Source: CAVXHQ01 sp963789535
GTDB taxonomy: Bacteria > Pseudomonadota > Alphaproteobacteria > Rhodobacterales > Rhodobacteraceae
Length of the DNA: 64,000 nucleotides
Direction of reading: 5' to 3'
Assembly (NCBI GenBank): GCA_963789535.1
Contig: CAWBKU010000005.1
Span: 1,240,001 to 1,304,000, forward strand
In this document: positions 43,592 to 52,996 of the stretch, piece by piece
Position numbering within the stretch: position 1 is the stretch's first letter
Layout: every line of letters begins with the position of its first letter
The notes under the pieces: model-generated
The model's database searches: none
Told to the model about the DNA's origin: nothing
What the model saw: only the letters and a program-made list of their open reading frames with translations
Made by a program: the position numbers and the translations under genes

Positions 43592-44541
43592 CCGACACGG
43601 CCCTCACCAAAGGCGCCGTCCTGCCGTCGCACGGCATCGCCGACCGCCTCTCGGCCCTGTTCTGGCGTCGGCCCGGCGTGCTGCTGGCGCTTCTGGTCAC
43701 ACCGCCGCTCCTCTGGCTCGGCGTCGTCTATCTCGGCTCGCTCGCGGCACTCCTGCTCCAGAGTTTCTACAGCATCGACGAATTCTCGGGCATGGTCCGT
43801 GAGGAATTCACCCTCAAGACCTATGGCGAACTGTTCCGCGCCTCGAACATGGACATCATCGTCCGCACGCTGGTGATGTCCGCCTGCGTCACGATCGCGT
43901 CAGCCATCGTCGCCCTGCCCATCGCCTATTACGCGGCAAGGTACGCACGCGGCAAATGGAAGGCGCTGTTCTACCTCGGCGTCATGCTGCCGCTCTGGTC
44001 CTCCTATCTGGTGAAGGTCTACGCCTGGAAACTGATCCTCGCCAAGGAGGGGATCATCGGCTGGGCCGCCGAGAGTATCGGCGCGGGGTTCGTGCTCGAC
44101 GCCCTCCTGTCGCTGCCGACCGTCGGGGGCAACTCGCTCTCGACCTCCTACATCGGCACCTTCACCGTCTTCGTCTACGTCTGGCTGCCCTACATGATCC
44201 TGCCGATGCAGGCCGCCCTCGAACGGGTGCCCGCCTCGATGCTCGAGGCGAGTGCCGACCTCGGCGCGAGCCGGGCGCAGACGTTCCGGACGGTGGTGTT
44301 CCCGCTGGCGCTGCCCGGCATCATCGCGGGGTCGATCTTCACCTTCTCGCTGACCATGGGCGACTACATCATTCCGCAGATCATCGGCACTTCGGCCAAT
44401 TACATCGGCATGGCGGTGTTCCAGCAGCAGGGCACGGCGGGCAACATCCCGCTGGCCGCCGCGTTTTCGGTGGTGCCCATCGTCATCATGCTGATTTATC
44501 TGACGATCGCGAAACGGATGGGGGCCTTCGATGCTCTCTGA
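43588..44541 (+). CDS. ABC transporter permease, PotB type
   Basis: This 317-residue protein has about six membrane segments. Its binding-protein-dependent transport loop is EASADLGASRAQTFRTVVFP at about residue 222. Preceding marks are LPIAYYAARYARGKWK and LPLWSSYLVKVYAWKLIL, common in PotB/PotH permeases, then SLTMGDYIIPQIIGTSANYIG. The stop lies 8 nt inside the next gene, so the last two genes are translationally coupled. Confidence 0.9.
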   Translation: MTDTALTKGAVLPSHGIADRLSALFWRRPGVLLALLVTPPLLWLGVVYLGSLAALLLQSFYSIDEFSGMVREEFTLKTYGELFRASNMDIIVRTLVMSACVTIASAIVALPIAYYAARYARGKWKALFYLGVMLPLWSSYLVKVYAWKLILAKEGIIGWAAESIGAGFVLDALLSLPTVGGNSLSTSYIGTFTVFVYVWLPYMILPMQAALERVPASMLEASADLGASRAQTFRTVVFPLALPGIIAGSIFTFSLTMGDYIIPQIIGTSANYIGMAVFQQQGTAGNIPLAAAFSVVPIVIMLIYLTIAKRMGAFDAL

Positions 44542-45337
44542 CCGCGCGCCCCTCGGCCTCAGGGTCGCCGCCGTCGCGGGCCTCCTGTTCCTGCACCTGC
44601 CGATCCTGCTGATCTTCCTCTATGCCTTCACCACCGAAGAGCGGACCTATCAGTTCCCGCCCCCCGGCCTCACGACGCAATGGTTCGCCGTCGCCTGGAA
44701 CCGCGCCGACATCTGGCCGCCGCTCTATCTGTCGCTGCGGGTCGCGGCGATCTCGACGGCGCTGGCGATGGTGCTCGGCACGCTGATTGCGGCGGCGATG
44801 GCCCGGACGCGGTTCTTCGGGCGGGACCAGCTTTCGCTCCTCATCATCCTGCCCATCGCCTTGCCGGGGGTCATCACCGGCATGTCGCTGCGCTCGGCGT
44901 TCTCGATCATGGACATCCCGTTCTCGACGCTGACCATCGTGCTCGGCCACGCGACGTTCTGCATCGTCATCGTCTACAACAACGCCGTCGCCCGGTTCCG
45001 CCGCCTCTCGGGCGCGGTGGTCGAGGCCTCCGCCGACCTCGGCGCCAACGCCTTCCAGACGTTCCGCCACATCCTGCTCCCCAACCTCGGCTCGGCGCTG
45101 CTCGCGGGGGGGATGCTCGCCTTTGCGCTGTCGTTCGACGAGGTGATCGTGACCACCTTCACCGCAGGCCAGCAGTCGACGCTGCCGATCTGGATGCTCA
45201 ACGAACTCGTCCGCCCGCGCCAGCGCCCCGTCACCAACGTCGTCGCCATCGTCGTCTTCGCCACCACTGCCCTGCCGATCCTGCTCGCCTATTACCTCAC
45301 GCGCGGCGGGTCCGAGACGGCGGGCGGTGGCAAGTAG
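44531..45337 (+). CDS. ABC transporter permease, PotC type
   Basis: This 268-residue permease has six membrane segments and the EAA loop EASADLGANAFQTFRHILLP. Typical PotC features are FLYAFTTEERTYQFPPPGLT, LPIALPGVITGMSLRSAF and ALSFDEVIVTTFTAGQQSTL, with LPIWMLNELVRPRQRPVTN after it. It completes the importer and is the last gene of the group; a hairpin follows. Confidence 0.9.
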   Translation: MLSDRAPLGLRVAAVAGLLFLHLPILLIFLYAFTTEERTYQFPPPGLTTQWFAVAWNRADIWPPLYLSLRVAAISTALAMVLGTLIAAAMARTRFFGRDQLSLLIILPIALPGVITGMSLRSAFSIMDIPFSTLTIVLGHATFCIVIVYNNAVARFRRLSGAVVEASADLGANAFQTFRHILLPNLGSALLAGGMLAFALSFDEVIVTTFTAGQQSTLPIWMLNELVRPRQRPVTNVVAIVVFATTALPILLAYYLTRGGSETAGGGK

Positions 45338-45734
45338 CGGGCCTGCGCCCGGGCCCGGACCTTGCCGGGCCTGGGGGCGTCGTCGCCCGTTGCCCTGCCG
45401 GCGCGATCCCGCGGATTTCGGCGCAATGTCGGGCGGGATCGTTCCTTCCGCGCCCCGAAGTTGCCCGACTGCGATATCGGCGCGAGAAGCGGTCAGGTCG
45501 TCATCGCCGGTGTCATGAGCACCATGCCATCGGGATTTCCGGCGGGCTCGGTGACGCAATCGCCATCGTCGGCCCGGCCACGACGGGCGCCGTCGAAACG
45601 CAACTCTGCCGTGCTGTTCGGCGGCGCGACCAGAAATCCGTTGTCTCATGCCGTCAGAAATCGCAATCCTAGGCGCGGAAGATCCGCCGTGACGTCCGGC
45701 GCCGTCAGGCGGTCTGGCGAGAGAGGACGCGAAT
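45338..45734. other. gene-free stretch after the polyamine-type transporter
   Basis: I see no convincing gene in these 397 nt on either strand; open frames here have no family character and run on as shadows of neighbours. It includes a hairpin at 45348-45375. The base composition is like that of the neighbourhood, so this could be decayed sequence or a promoter region for the kinase operon. Confidence 0.4.
45348..45375 (+). terminator. terminator-like hairpin after the transporter operon
   Basis: CCCGGGCCCGG pairs with CCGGGCCTGGG (one G-T pair) around loop ACCTTG, 11 nt after the stop of the last permease. There is no T-run, so termination efficiency is uncertain. Confidence 0.4.
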
Positions 45735-45920
45735 ATGCCATCGAACGAAGACGTGCCGCAGGCACCTGGACAGGTCGACATGCCGGGTATTGCGGACGTG
45801 ATCGCGCTATTGCGCCGCGTCGTGCATCCCACCGTTCGCGCCATCGCCGCGGGCCCGAGACCGTCGAGCGGCCGCGTGGCCCCGAGCGAGGGTGCGGCGG
45901 CACCGGCGATCCCGGCATGA
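45735..45920 (+). CDS. possible small protein preceding the kinase gene
   Basis: A 61-residue frame begins MPSNEDVPQAPGQVDMPGIA and has AGAGGA 8 nt upstream. It has one short hydrophobic run (IADVIALLRRVV) and an Ala/Pro-rich tail. Its stop overlaps the kinase start as ATGA, as expected of a coupled operon. I recognise no family, and it could be chance in GC-rich DNA; it may be a translated leader for the kinase. Confidence 0.35.
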   Translation: MPSNEDVPQAPGQVDMPGIADVIALLRRVVHPTVRAIAAGPRPSSGRVAPSEGAAAPAIPA

Positions 45921-46837
45921 GCGGGCGGGTCTGCATCCTCGGCATCTTCGTCGCCGATACCGCCTATTCCGCGCCGCGCCTGCCGGCCATCGGCGAGACC
46001 ATCCTCGGCACCGGCTTTGTCGTGGGGCCGGGGGGCAAGGGGTCGAACCAGGCGGTCGCGGCGGCGCGCTCCGGGGCCCGGGTGAGCCTGATCTCGCGGA
46101 TCGGGGCCGATACCTTCGGGCAGATGGCGGACGCGACCTGGGCCGCTGACAGGATCGAGGTGCGCGTCGAGCGGATGGCTGACGCGGCGACGGGGGCGGC
46201 GTTCATCTTCATCGACGACAGGACCGGCGACAATGCGATCATCGTCTGTCCCGGTGCGGCGGGCCACCTGTCGCCCGAAGATGCCGAGCGGCACAGCGAC
46301 GCCATCGCTGCGGCGGACGTCTTCGTCACGCAACTCGAGCAACCCGCCGCAGCGGCGCTGCGCGCCCTCGAACTCGCGCGCGCGGCAGGGGTCGTGACGG
46401 TCTTCAACCCGGCCCCGGCGGGGGATTTTCCCGACGCGATCTATCCCCTGTGCGACTACATCGTTCCGAACGAGAGCGAGGCGGGCGCGCTGACGGGCAT
46501 CGGGGTGACGGGGATCGAGACGGCGCGTCGCGCGGCGGACGTGCTGCTCTCGCGCGGCGCCCGGGCCGTCGTCGTCACGCTGGGCGCGCGCGGTGCACTC
46601 TTGCACGATGCCAGGCAGAGCCTGCATTTTCCCGCACGCGACGTTGCACGTGTCGTCGACACCACGGGCGCGGGCGATGCCTTTCTCGGGGGTTTCGCCA
46701 CCGCGCTGGCCGAGGGAAGGGCGGCGGCGGAGGCGGTATCGTTCGGGATCGCCGCATCGAGCATCGCGATCGGGCGACCGGGCACGGCACCGGCGATGCC
46801 AACCCGGGCCGAGATCGACGCGCTCCTCGCGCAATGA
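45917..46837 (+). CDS. PfkB-family sugar kinase (ribokinase-like)
   Basis: This 306-residue kinase has the two PfkB signatures: GPGGKGSNQAVAAARSGARV at about residue 38 and VDTTGAGDAFLGGFATALAE at about 250, the latter with the catalytic Asp. FNPAPAGDFPDAIYPLCDYI followed by VPNESEAG is typical of ribokinase. It would phosphorylate ribose or another sugar or nucleoside with ATP. It lies upstream of a GntR regulator and a family-5 ABC importer, and may process a sugar released from the imported compound. Longer upstream starts were rejected for lack of family sequence. Confidence 0.9.
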   Translation: MSGRVCILGIFVADTAYSAPRLPAIGETILGTGFVVGPGGKGSNQAVAAARSGARVSLISRIGADTFGQMADATWAADRIEVRVERMADAATGAAFIFIDDRTGDNAIIVCPGAAGHLSPEDAERHSDAIAAADVFVTQLEQPAAAALRALELARAAGVVTVFNPAPAGDFPDAIYPLCDYIVPNESEAGALTGIGVTGIETARRAADVLLSRGARAVVVTLGARGALLHDARQSLHFPARDVARVVDTTGAGDAFLGGFATALAEGRAAAEAVSFGIAASSIAIGRPGTAPAMPTRAEIDALLAQ

Positions 46838-46980
46838 CCGGCGCGGGGCCTTTGGCCTTCGCCCGGGTGCCACGTGCCGCAAACCGTGATCGGTCGGCAC
46901 CTTGCACATTGCGATACCCCGGCAGGCCGCCCGGGGTGCGCGCCATCCCGGCCCTGCGCAAACGTCTTGAACGATAAATC

Positions 46981-46997
46981 ATATTGTCATAATGACA
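46981..46997. promoter_or_regulatory. candidate GntR operator upstream of the regulator gene
   Basis: TGTCAT-A-ATGACA (46985-46997) is a perfect palindrome with one central base. The preceding ATATTGTCATA recurs, inverted with one change, at 47872-47882 before the transporter operon. The site lies just before the regulator's ribosome-binding site, fitting autoregulation. Confidence 0.5.
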
Positions 46998-47006
46998 TAC
47001 CAATTT

Positions 47007-47012
47007 AGGAGG
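47007..47012 (+). promoter_or_regulatory. ribosome-binding site that sets the GntR start
   Basis: A perfect AGGAGG ends 5 nt before a TTG at 47018. The alternative GTG at 47012 overlaps the site itself and cannot use it. Confidence 0.65.
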
Positions 47013-47017
47013 TGGAT

Positions 47018-47830
47018 TTGCAGGAACGGGGAGTGAGCGCGACGTCCGGCCGGGACAAGCCGACCCTGCACAACGCCTATACGCTCGATCGCAGCAGCGC
47101 GATGCCCCTCTATCACCAGTTGTTCATTGACCTGCGGCGGCGCCTGCTCGGCGGCGAGTGGAAGCCGGGCGACGTGTTCCCCAAGGATTCAGAGATCGAA
47201 GACACCTATGGCGTTAGCCGGATCACGGTCCGGCAGGCGGTGGCGAACCTCGTCGACGGCAATTTTGTCGTCCGCTTTCGCGGCCGCGGCTCGTTCGTCG
47301 GCAACCTGCCGCGCGAGGGGGCGCAGGCCAACCACCGCATCGTCGCCGAAGAGATCGCGGCGCGCGGCGGCACCGCCAGCCATCGACACATGAGCTATGA
47401 GGTGCACCCGGTTTCGGACGTGACGGCCCGCCAGCTCGAGATCGACAGCGGTGCGCAGGTCGGCATCCTCAAGCGGTTGCACCTGTCGGACGGGGTGCCG
47501 TTCTGCCTCGAATGGATCATGCTGTCGATCGACACCTATCCGGCGTTCTTCGACGCCGTCATCGCCGAACGCGAAACCCTGACCGAGGCCTATCGCCGGT
47601 TCGGGATCGAGGTGATGAAATGCGACCAGACGGTCAACGCCGTCATGCTCTCGGAAGAGCGGCGGCGAGAGTTGGGCCTGCCGGACGGGGCACCGGCGCT
47701 GTTCATCGAGCGGATCGGCTATTCCTCGGCGAACCACCCCCTCGACGTGCGGCGCCTGTATTACCGCAGCGACATCTTCGCCCTGCGGCAGGAGATCATC
47801 TGGGGCAGCGCGGAAAAGCGCATCGTCTGA
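47018..47830 (+). CDS. GntR-family transcriptional regulator (HutC subfamily)
   Basis: This 270-residue protein has a GntR winged helix (PLYHQLFIDLRRRLLGGEWK, FPKDSEIEDTYGVSRITVRQ, NFVVRFRGRGSFV) and a C-terminal UTRA ligand-binding domain (about 110-260) ending in LDVRRLYYRSDIFALRQEI. HutC-type regulators respond to sugars, sugar phosphates or amino-acid derivatives. It stands directly upstream of the family-5 transporter operon, and both promoters share a candidate operator half-site. A TTG start at 47018 is set by AGGAGG. Confidence 0.9.
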   Translation: MQERGVSATSGRDKPTLHNAYTLDRSSAMPLYHQLFIDLRRRLLGGEWKPGDVFPKDSEIEDTYGVSRITVRQAVANLVDGNFVVRFRGRGSFVGNLPREGAQANHRIVAEEIAARGGTASHRHMSYEVHPVSDVTARQLEIDSGAQVGILKRLHLSDGVPFCLEWIMLSIDTYPAFFDAVIAERETLTEAYRRFGIEVMKCDQTVNAVMLSEERRRELGLPDGAPALFIERIGYSSANHPLDVRRLYYRSDIFALRQEIIWGSAEKRIV

Positions 47831-47871
47831 GGGGCGCCGGGCCGATGGGGCGTTGACTCGTCCTGAAAAGA

Positions 47872-47882
47872 TATAACAATAT
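47872..47882. promoter_or_regulatory. candidate GntR operator before the transporter operon
   Basis: TATAACAATAT is the reverse complement of ATATTGTTATA, which differs at one position from ATATTGTCATA at 46981. TTGACT at 47853-47858 just upstream looks like a -35 element, so a bound repressor would cover the promoter. Confidence 0.4.
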
Positions 47883-47951
47883 AAAGTATGATGTTTTTCG
47901 CAACGGGCCGGGAGGGGCCCCTGCGATGGTTCATGGGAGGAAAATCCGAAG

Positions 47952-49766
47952 ATGAGATACCTATTGTCGACCCTTGCCGTCGCGGCCCTGTGCGTGGGGC
48001 CCGCTTTCGCGCAGGAGTATCAGCAGGCCCCGATGCTCGACGACATGGACCTGCCGCCCGTGGCAGAGCGTCTGCCGGTCAATCCGCGCGTGATGACCCC
48101 GCTCGACCAGCCGGGCACCTATGGAGGCACGCTGACGCGGGGCAGCTATCTGATGATCGACTACCTGACCGAGAACTTTACCCGCGAGGCGCTGTTCATG
48201 TGGCCCCTGCCGCTGACCAGTGCCGGACCGCCGGTGCCCAACCTCGCCGAGAGCATCACCTATGCCGACGACGGCACCTCGGCGACGGTGACGCTGCGCG
48301 AGGGGATGCGCTGGTCGGACGGTGAACCGTTCACCACCGAGGACATCGTGTTCTACTGGAACGACATCATGCTCAACGAGAACGTCGCAGAGCCGTTCCC
48401 CGGCATCCTGCTCGTCGACGGGGTGGCGCCGACAGTGACCGCCCTCAGTTCGACCGAGATACGGTTCGACTTCGGCAAGCCGTTCTATTTCTTCGAGGAG
48501 GCGATGGCCTCGATCTGGGAGATCGCCTGGCCCAAGCACTACATGGCGCAGTTCCACCCCGACTATACCGACGGGGCCACCTACGAGGATCTCAACACCC
48601 GTCTGACCCTGCAATCGGGGCGGGGCAGGGTGACGTTGCAGGCGTGGATGCTCGATGACTACGTCGAGGCCGACTATTACAACCTCGTGCGCAATCCCTA
48701 TTACTTCCAGGTGGATACAGCCGGGAACCAGTTGCCCTATTTCGACCGGGCCGAGGTGATCCACGTCGAGGACCGGCAGGCCGTGGCGCTCGGCAATGTC
48801 ACCGGCCGCTTCGACCTCGATTCGATGTTCGTCGGCCCACAACATCTGGCGCTGTTCTCCGAGGCGATCCAGAGCGGGCGCGACATCTCGATCATCTTCG
48901 GCGAGGTGCCGGGGATGGCGATGTATTTCAACATGGACAGCCCCGACGAAAACCTCCGCGCCGTGCTGCGCGACGTGAACATGCGGCGCGCGATGTCGAT
49001 GGCCATCGACCGCGAGGAGATCAACAACGTCTTCTACAACGGCCTCCTGCTGCCCGGCGGCGCCGCCTTCTCGCCCGCCAACGCCTTCTACTCGGACGAG
49101 GACTATGCGCTCTGGGCGAACTACGACCCCGAGGCGGCGAACGCGATGCTGGACGAGGCGGGCTATGCCGACATCGACGGCGACGGCTTCCGCGAGGATC
49201 CGGCGGGCAACGCGATCAACATCGTCGTCGACGTCGGCCAGCACGACCTCTACACGCCGATCGTCGAGCTGATCACCACCGTCCATTGGCCCGCCGTCGG
49301 CATCAAGGCCACGATGAACGTCGGCGACCAGACCGCGGTGCGCGAACGCTTCGACGCGGGCGATTTCCAGATGCACGTCTGGGACTACGAGGGGTCGTCC
49401 TTCCCGCTGGCGCAGAACTTCGACGAGCTTGCCCCCGGTGCCCCGAACATGCCGCCCTGGCATGCGCAGGCCGAGACCACGGGCGACGTGGACGCGGATT
49501 TCACCCGCTACGGAGAGCTGATGAACTCGGCCACCGGCCTGCCGACCGACGAGCGTAACGCGGCCATGGCCGAGGCGTCGAACCTGATGGCCGACAACGT
49601 CTGGATCCTGCACATCGGCTATTTCAACCGACCGTTCGTGCATTCCAACCGGCTCGGCAACGCGCCGGACGCGATCACCCGGTCCGATCAGGTCAACGAT
49701 CAGCCGGCGTGGCAGGCCGCACTCCTGTACGAACTCTATCCGGCGAACGAGGCGCCGGCCAACTAG
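47952..49766 (+). CDS. ABC transporter substrate-binding protein, family 5
   Basis: This 604-residue periplasmic protein has a signal peptide (about 1-20, ending AFAQ). It shows the family-5 pattern: GTYGGTLTRGSYLMIDYLTE, TVTLREGMRWSDGEPFTTED, GNQLPYFDRAEV, MRRAMSMAIDREEINNVFYN and EAANAMLDEAGYADIDGDGF. It is longer than oligopeptide receptors (about 530). It resembles the approximately 600-residue group often linked with oligosaccharides or other large solutes, so a sugar ligand is at least as likely as a peptide. A hairpin followed by T6 comes after the gene. Confidence 0.88.
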   Translation: MRYLLSTLAVAALCVGPAFAQEYQQAPMLDDMDLPPVAERLPVNPRVMTPLDQPGTYGGTLTRGSYLMIDYLTENFTREALFMWPLPLTSAGPPVPNLAESITYADDGTSATVTLREGMRWSDGEPFTTEDIVFYWNDIMLNENVAEPFPGILLVDGVAPTVTALSSTEIRFDFGKPFYFFEEAMASIWEIAWPKHYMAQFHPDYTDGATYEDLNTRLTLQSGRGRVTLQAWMLDDYVEADYYNLVRNPYYFQVDTAGNQLPYFDRAEVIHVEDRQAVALGNVTGRFDLDSMFVGPQHLALFSEAIQSGRDISIIFGEVPGMAMYFNMDSPDENLRAVLRDVNMRRAMSMAIDREEINNVFYNGLLLPGGAAFSPANAFYSDEDYALWANYDPEAANAMLDEAGYADIDGDGFREDPAGNAINIVVDVGQHDLYTPIVELITTVHWPAVGIKATMNVGDQTAVRERFDAGDFQMHVWDYEGSSFPLAQNFDELAPGAPNMPPWHAQAETTGDVDADFTRYGELMNSATGLPTDERNAAMAEASNLMADNVWILHIGYFNRPFVHSNRLGNAPDAITRSDQVNDQPAWQAALLYELYPANEAPAN

Positions 49767-49784
49767 GCCCGCATCCTTACCCGG

Positions 49785-49825
49785 TGGCCCCGCCCGATCC
49801 CTCCCGTCGGTCGGGGCCATTTTTT
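49785..49825 (+). terminator. intercistronic terminator/attenuator after the family-5 receptor gene
   Basis: TGGCCCCG pairs with CGGGGCCA, extended inside by CCGA/TCGG, and is followed directly by six T. It is a true intrinsic-terminator layout inside an operon, so only part of the transcripts should reach the permease genes. Confidence 0.65.
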
Positions 49826-49854
49826 CCACCTCCGCCAAAGGCCGCCCCGCCCCC

Positions 49855-50850
49855 ATGCGCCTGCACCCCGCCCTGCGTCGCCTGACATCGGCCCTGTTCA
49901 CGCTGGTCCTGATCTCGATCATCAGTTTCGTGGTGATCCAGTTGCCGCCCGGCGACGTGATCTCGAACTGGGTCAAGGAGCAGGAGATCGTGTCGGGCGC
50001 GTCCCTGCCGCCCGAAACGATGGAGCTTCTGCGCGCCCGCTACGGCTTCGGCGAGCCGATGGTGGTGCAATATCTCAAATGGGTGGGCGGGTTCTTTCGC
50101 GGCGATTTCGGGTTCTCGGTCCTCTACGACGGCGCCCCGGTGGCGCAGATCGTCGGCGCGCGGATCGGAATGACGTTCCTGCTGGTGGTGATGGCGCTGC
50201 TGATTTCATGGGGCCTCGCCATTCCGCTGGGCATCTATGCGGCAACGCACAAGAACCGGTTCGGCGACTACCTGATGTCGAACGTCTCGCTCATCGGCCT
50301 GTCGATCCCGGATTTCCTGATGGCGGTGATATTCCTGTTCGTGTCGGTGTTCCTGATGGACAGCAATTATGTCGGCGGGTTGTTCAGCACCGAGTTCCGC
50401 AACGCCCCGTGGAGCCTCGAACGGCTGTGGGATTTCGCCAAGCATTTCGCGGTGCCGCTGTTCATCCTGTCGTTCGGCGGCATGGCGGGGACGTTCCGCA
50501 TCATGCGGGCCAACCTGCTCGACGTGCTGGACCAGCAATTCGTGGAAACCGCGCGGGCCAAGGGGCTGCGCGAGCGGCGCGTGATCTATGCCCATGCCGC
50601 GCGGATCGCGATCAACCCGCTGATCTCGCGTCTGGGGATGCAATTGCCGGTGCTGCTGAACGGCTCGATCATCACCTCGATCGTGCTGGACCTGCCGATG
50701 CTCGGCCCGCCGTTCTACCGCGCGCTGATCGCGCAGGACATGTTTCTGGCGGGCACGATCCTGATGATCCTCGCGGTGACGCTGCTGATCGGCAACATCC
50801 TCGCCGATCTGCTGCTGGCCTGGTCGGACCCGAGGGTGCGCAATGGCTGA
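49855..50850 (+). CDS. ABC transporter permease, DppB/OppB type
   Basis: This 331-residue protein has six membrane segments. The first is followed by FVVIQLPPGDVISNWVKEQE, and the loop ETARAKGLRERRVIYAHAAR at about residue 230 is the EAA-type coupling motif. The end has LDLPMLGPPFYRALIAQDMF. It pairs with the following permease, with an 8-nt overlap. The frame is intact. Confidence 0.9.
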   Translation: MRLHPALRRLTSALFTLVLISIISFVVIQLPPGDVISNWVKEQEIVSGASLPPETMELLRARYGFGEPMVVQYLKWVGGFFRGDFGFSVLYDGAPVAQIVGARIGMTFLLVVMALLISWGLAIPLGIYAATHKNRFGDYLMSNVSLIGLSIPDFLMAVIFLFVSVFLMDSNYVGGLFSTEFRNAPWSLERLWDFAKHFAVPLFILSFGGMAGTFRIMRANLLDVLDQQFVETARAKGLRERRVIYAHAARIAINPLISRLGMQLPVLLNGSIITSIVLDLPMLGPPFYRALIAQDMFLAGTILMILAVTLLIGNILADLLLAWSDPRVRNG

Positions 50851-51995
50851 AACCGGCGCAACCCCCCGCATCTCCGGCGGCATCCCGCAGGCCGCAATCC
50901 CCGCCAAGGGCGACTACCGCCTGCTGTCCGTCCGCCAGCTCATGTGGCGCAAGTTCCTGAGCAACCGCCTCGCCGTCGTCTCGGGCGTGGTGCTGATCGT
51001 GCTCTACCTCGCCACCGTATTCGCCGGCTTCGTCGCCCCCTATGGCCCGCAGGACGGCCAGTCGCGCCTGTCCTATGCGCCCCCCACCGTCGTGCGCTGG
51101 TGCGACGACGAGGCGGGGTGTTCGCTGCGCCCCTTCGTCTACGCCTTTACGTCCGAGCGGAACCCGCAGACGTTCCTGCTGGAATTCGTCGAGGACCGGA
51201 GCGAGCGGCATTTCATCTATTTCTTCGAGCGGGGGGCAGACTACCGCATCCTCGGCCTGATCCCCGCGAACTTGCACCTCTTCTCCACCCGCACCGACGA
51301 CGCCCGCGTCAGCCTGATGGGCAACGACCAGCGCGGGCCGCGATCTGTTCAGCCGGATCGTCTATGGCGGGCAGGTGTCGCTCTCGGTCGGCCTCTTCGG
51401 GGTGGCGATCCTCGTGTTTCTGGGGTCCGTCATCGGCACGCTGTCGGGCTATTTCGGCGGCTGGTTCGACGCGGTGACGCAAAGGTTCATCGAGACGCTG
51501 CGGGTGTTCCCCGAGATCCCGCTGTGGATGGCGCTGTCGGCGGCGATCCCGCCGCTCTGGCCGCCGGAATGGGTCTATGCAGGCATCGTCGTGGTGCTGG
51601 CGTTCATCGGCTGGACCGGGCTGGCGCGCGAGGTGCGGGGGCTGACGCTCAGCCTCAAGAAACGCGATTTCGTGCTGGCCGCCGAGGCGTCGGGCGCGTC
51701 CACCGCGCGGATCGTGCGCAAGCACCTGATCCCCAACATGGCCAGCCACATCATCGTCACGGCGACGCTGGCGATCCCCGTCACCATCCTCGGCGAAAGC
51801 GCGCTCTCCTTTCTCGGCATCGGCGTGCGCCCGCCGATGATCTCCTGGGGGTTGCTGTTGTCGGACGCCTTCCGGGTGCAGGTGATCGCGCTCTACCCCT
51901 GGATGCTGTTCCCCGCCGCCTTCATCCTCGTCACGGTGCTGGCGTTCAACTTCCTCGGCGACGGGTTGCGCGACATGGTGGACCCCTTCGCATGA
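50843..51995 (+). pseudogene. ABC transporter permease, DppC/OppC type, broken by one extra base
   Basis: The frame from MAETGATPRISGG encodes the first membrane segment and an unusually long loop (about residues 60-160, with HFIYFFERGADYRILGLIPA). This long loop is typical of permeases serving approximately 600-residue family-5 receptors. At MGNDQRG (about residue 164) the match moves to another frame, RDLFSRIVYGGQVSLSVGLF, and runs to the end (EASGASTARIVRKHLIPNMA, ESALSFLGIGVRPP). Removing one G of the GGG at 51335-51337 restores about 383 residues. Its stop overlaps the next start by ATGA. Confidence 0.83.
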
Positions 51996-52996
51996 GCGCG
52001 CTCCTCGAGGTCCGCAACCTGTCGACGCACTACCACCTCGAACAGGGGCTGTTGCGCGCCGTCGAGGATGTGTCGTTCACCATCGCACAAGGGCGAGACG
52101 CTGGGCGTGGTCGGCGAGAGCGGGTGCGGCAAGTCCGTCACCGCGCGGTCGATCATGCGCCTGCTGCCGCCGCGGATCGGGCGGATCGCGCAGGGCGAGA
52201 TGATGTTCGACGGGCCAGCGCGGCACCGTCGACCTCGCCACCCTCGATCCGCGCGGGGCACGGATGCGGGCCATTCGCGGCGGCGAAATCGGGATGATCT
52301 TCCAGGAGCCGATGACCTCGCTGAACCCGGTGCAGACCATCGGCGCGCAGATCGTCGAGGCGATCCGCACCCATTCGGACATGGACAAGGGCGCCGCTCT
52401 GGACCGCGCCGTGGATCTCCTCGACCGCGTCGGCATCAACCAGCCCGCCGAGCGCGCGCGGCAATACCCGCACGCCTTTTCGGGGGGGATGCGCCAGCGC
52501 GCGATGATCGCCATGGCCCTGTCGTCGGACCCCGCGCTCCTCATCGCCGACGAGCCGACGACGGCGGTCGACGTGACGGTGGAGGCGCAGATCCTCGACC
52601 TGATCGCGGACCTCAAGGCCGAGCGCGGCATGTCGGTCATGCTCATCACCCACGACCTGAACGTGGTGGGCGAGGTCGCGGACCGGGTGATCGTCATGTA
52701 TCTGGGGCAGGTGGTCGAGACGACGACCGCGGACCGCGTGTTCGACGCGCCCGCCCATCCCTATACGCAGGGGCTGCTCGACAGCCTGCCCTCCATCGGT
52801 CGCCGCGACCCGCCTGAAACCGATCGACGGCACCGTGCCCGGCCCGCACGAGCGGCCCACAGGCTGCCCCTTCGCGCCGCGCTGCGGCCATGCGATGCCG
52901 ATCTGCGCCACTCCGCCACCGACGGTGCAGGTGGCGCCGGGCACGACGGCGGCCTGCTGGCTTTACGCCGGGGAGGGTGCGCGCCATGCGGGATGA
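51992..52996 (+). pseudogene. ABC transporter ATP-binding protein, DppD/OppD type, with three 1-nt frameshifts
   Basis: The parts of one ATPase lie in successive frames: MSALLEVRNLSTHYHLEQGL; then KGETLGVVGESGCGKSVTAR (Walker A); then TVDLATLDPRGARMRAIRGG through FSGGMRQRAMIAMALSSDP (signature) and LLIADEPTTAVDVTVEAQIL (Walker B); then LKPIDGTVPGPHERPTGCPF with the C-terminal Cys motif. The joins are at 52087-52088, 52215-52216 and 52809-52811, each explained by one extra base (two or three of them C). Once mended the protein is about 333 residues, the normal size. Its corrected stop lies 11 nt inside the next gene. Confidence 0.8.

Noticed and set aside
45362..45916. N-terminal extension of the ribokinase-like protein
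   Set aside because: The extension is Arg/Ser-rich low-complexity sequence; the kinase fold starts at MSGRVCILG.
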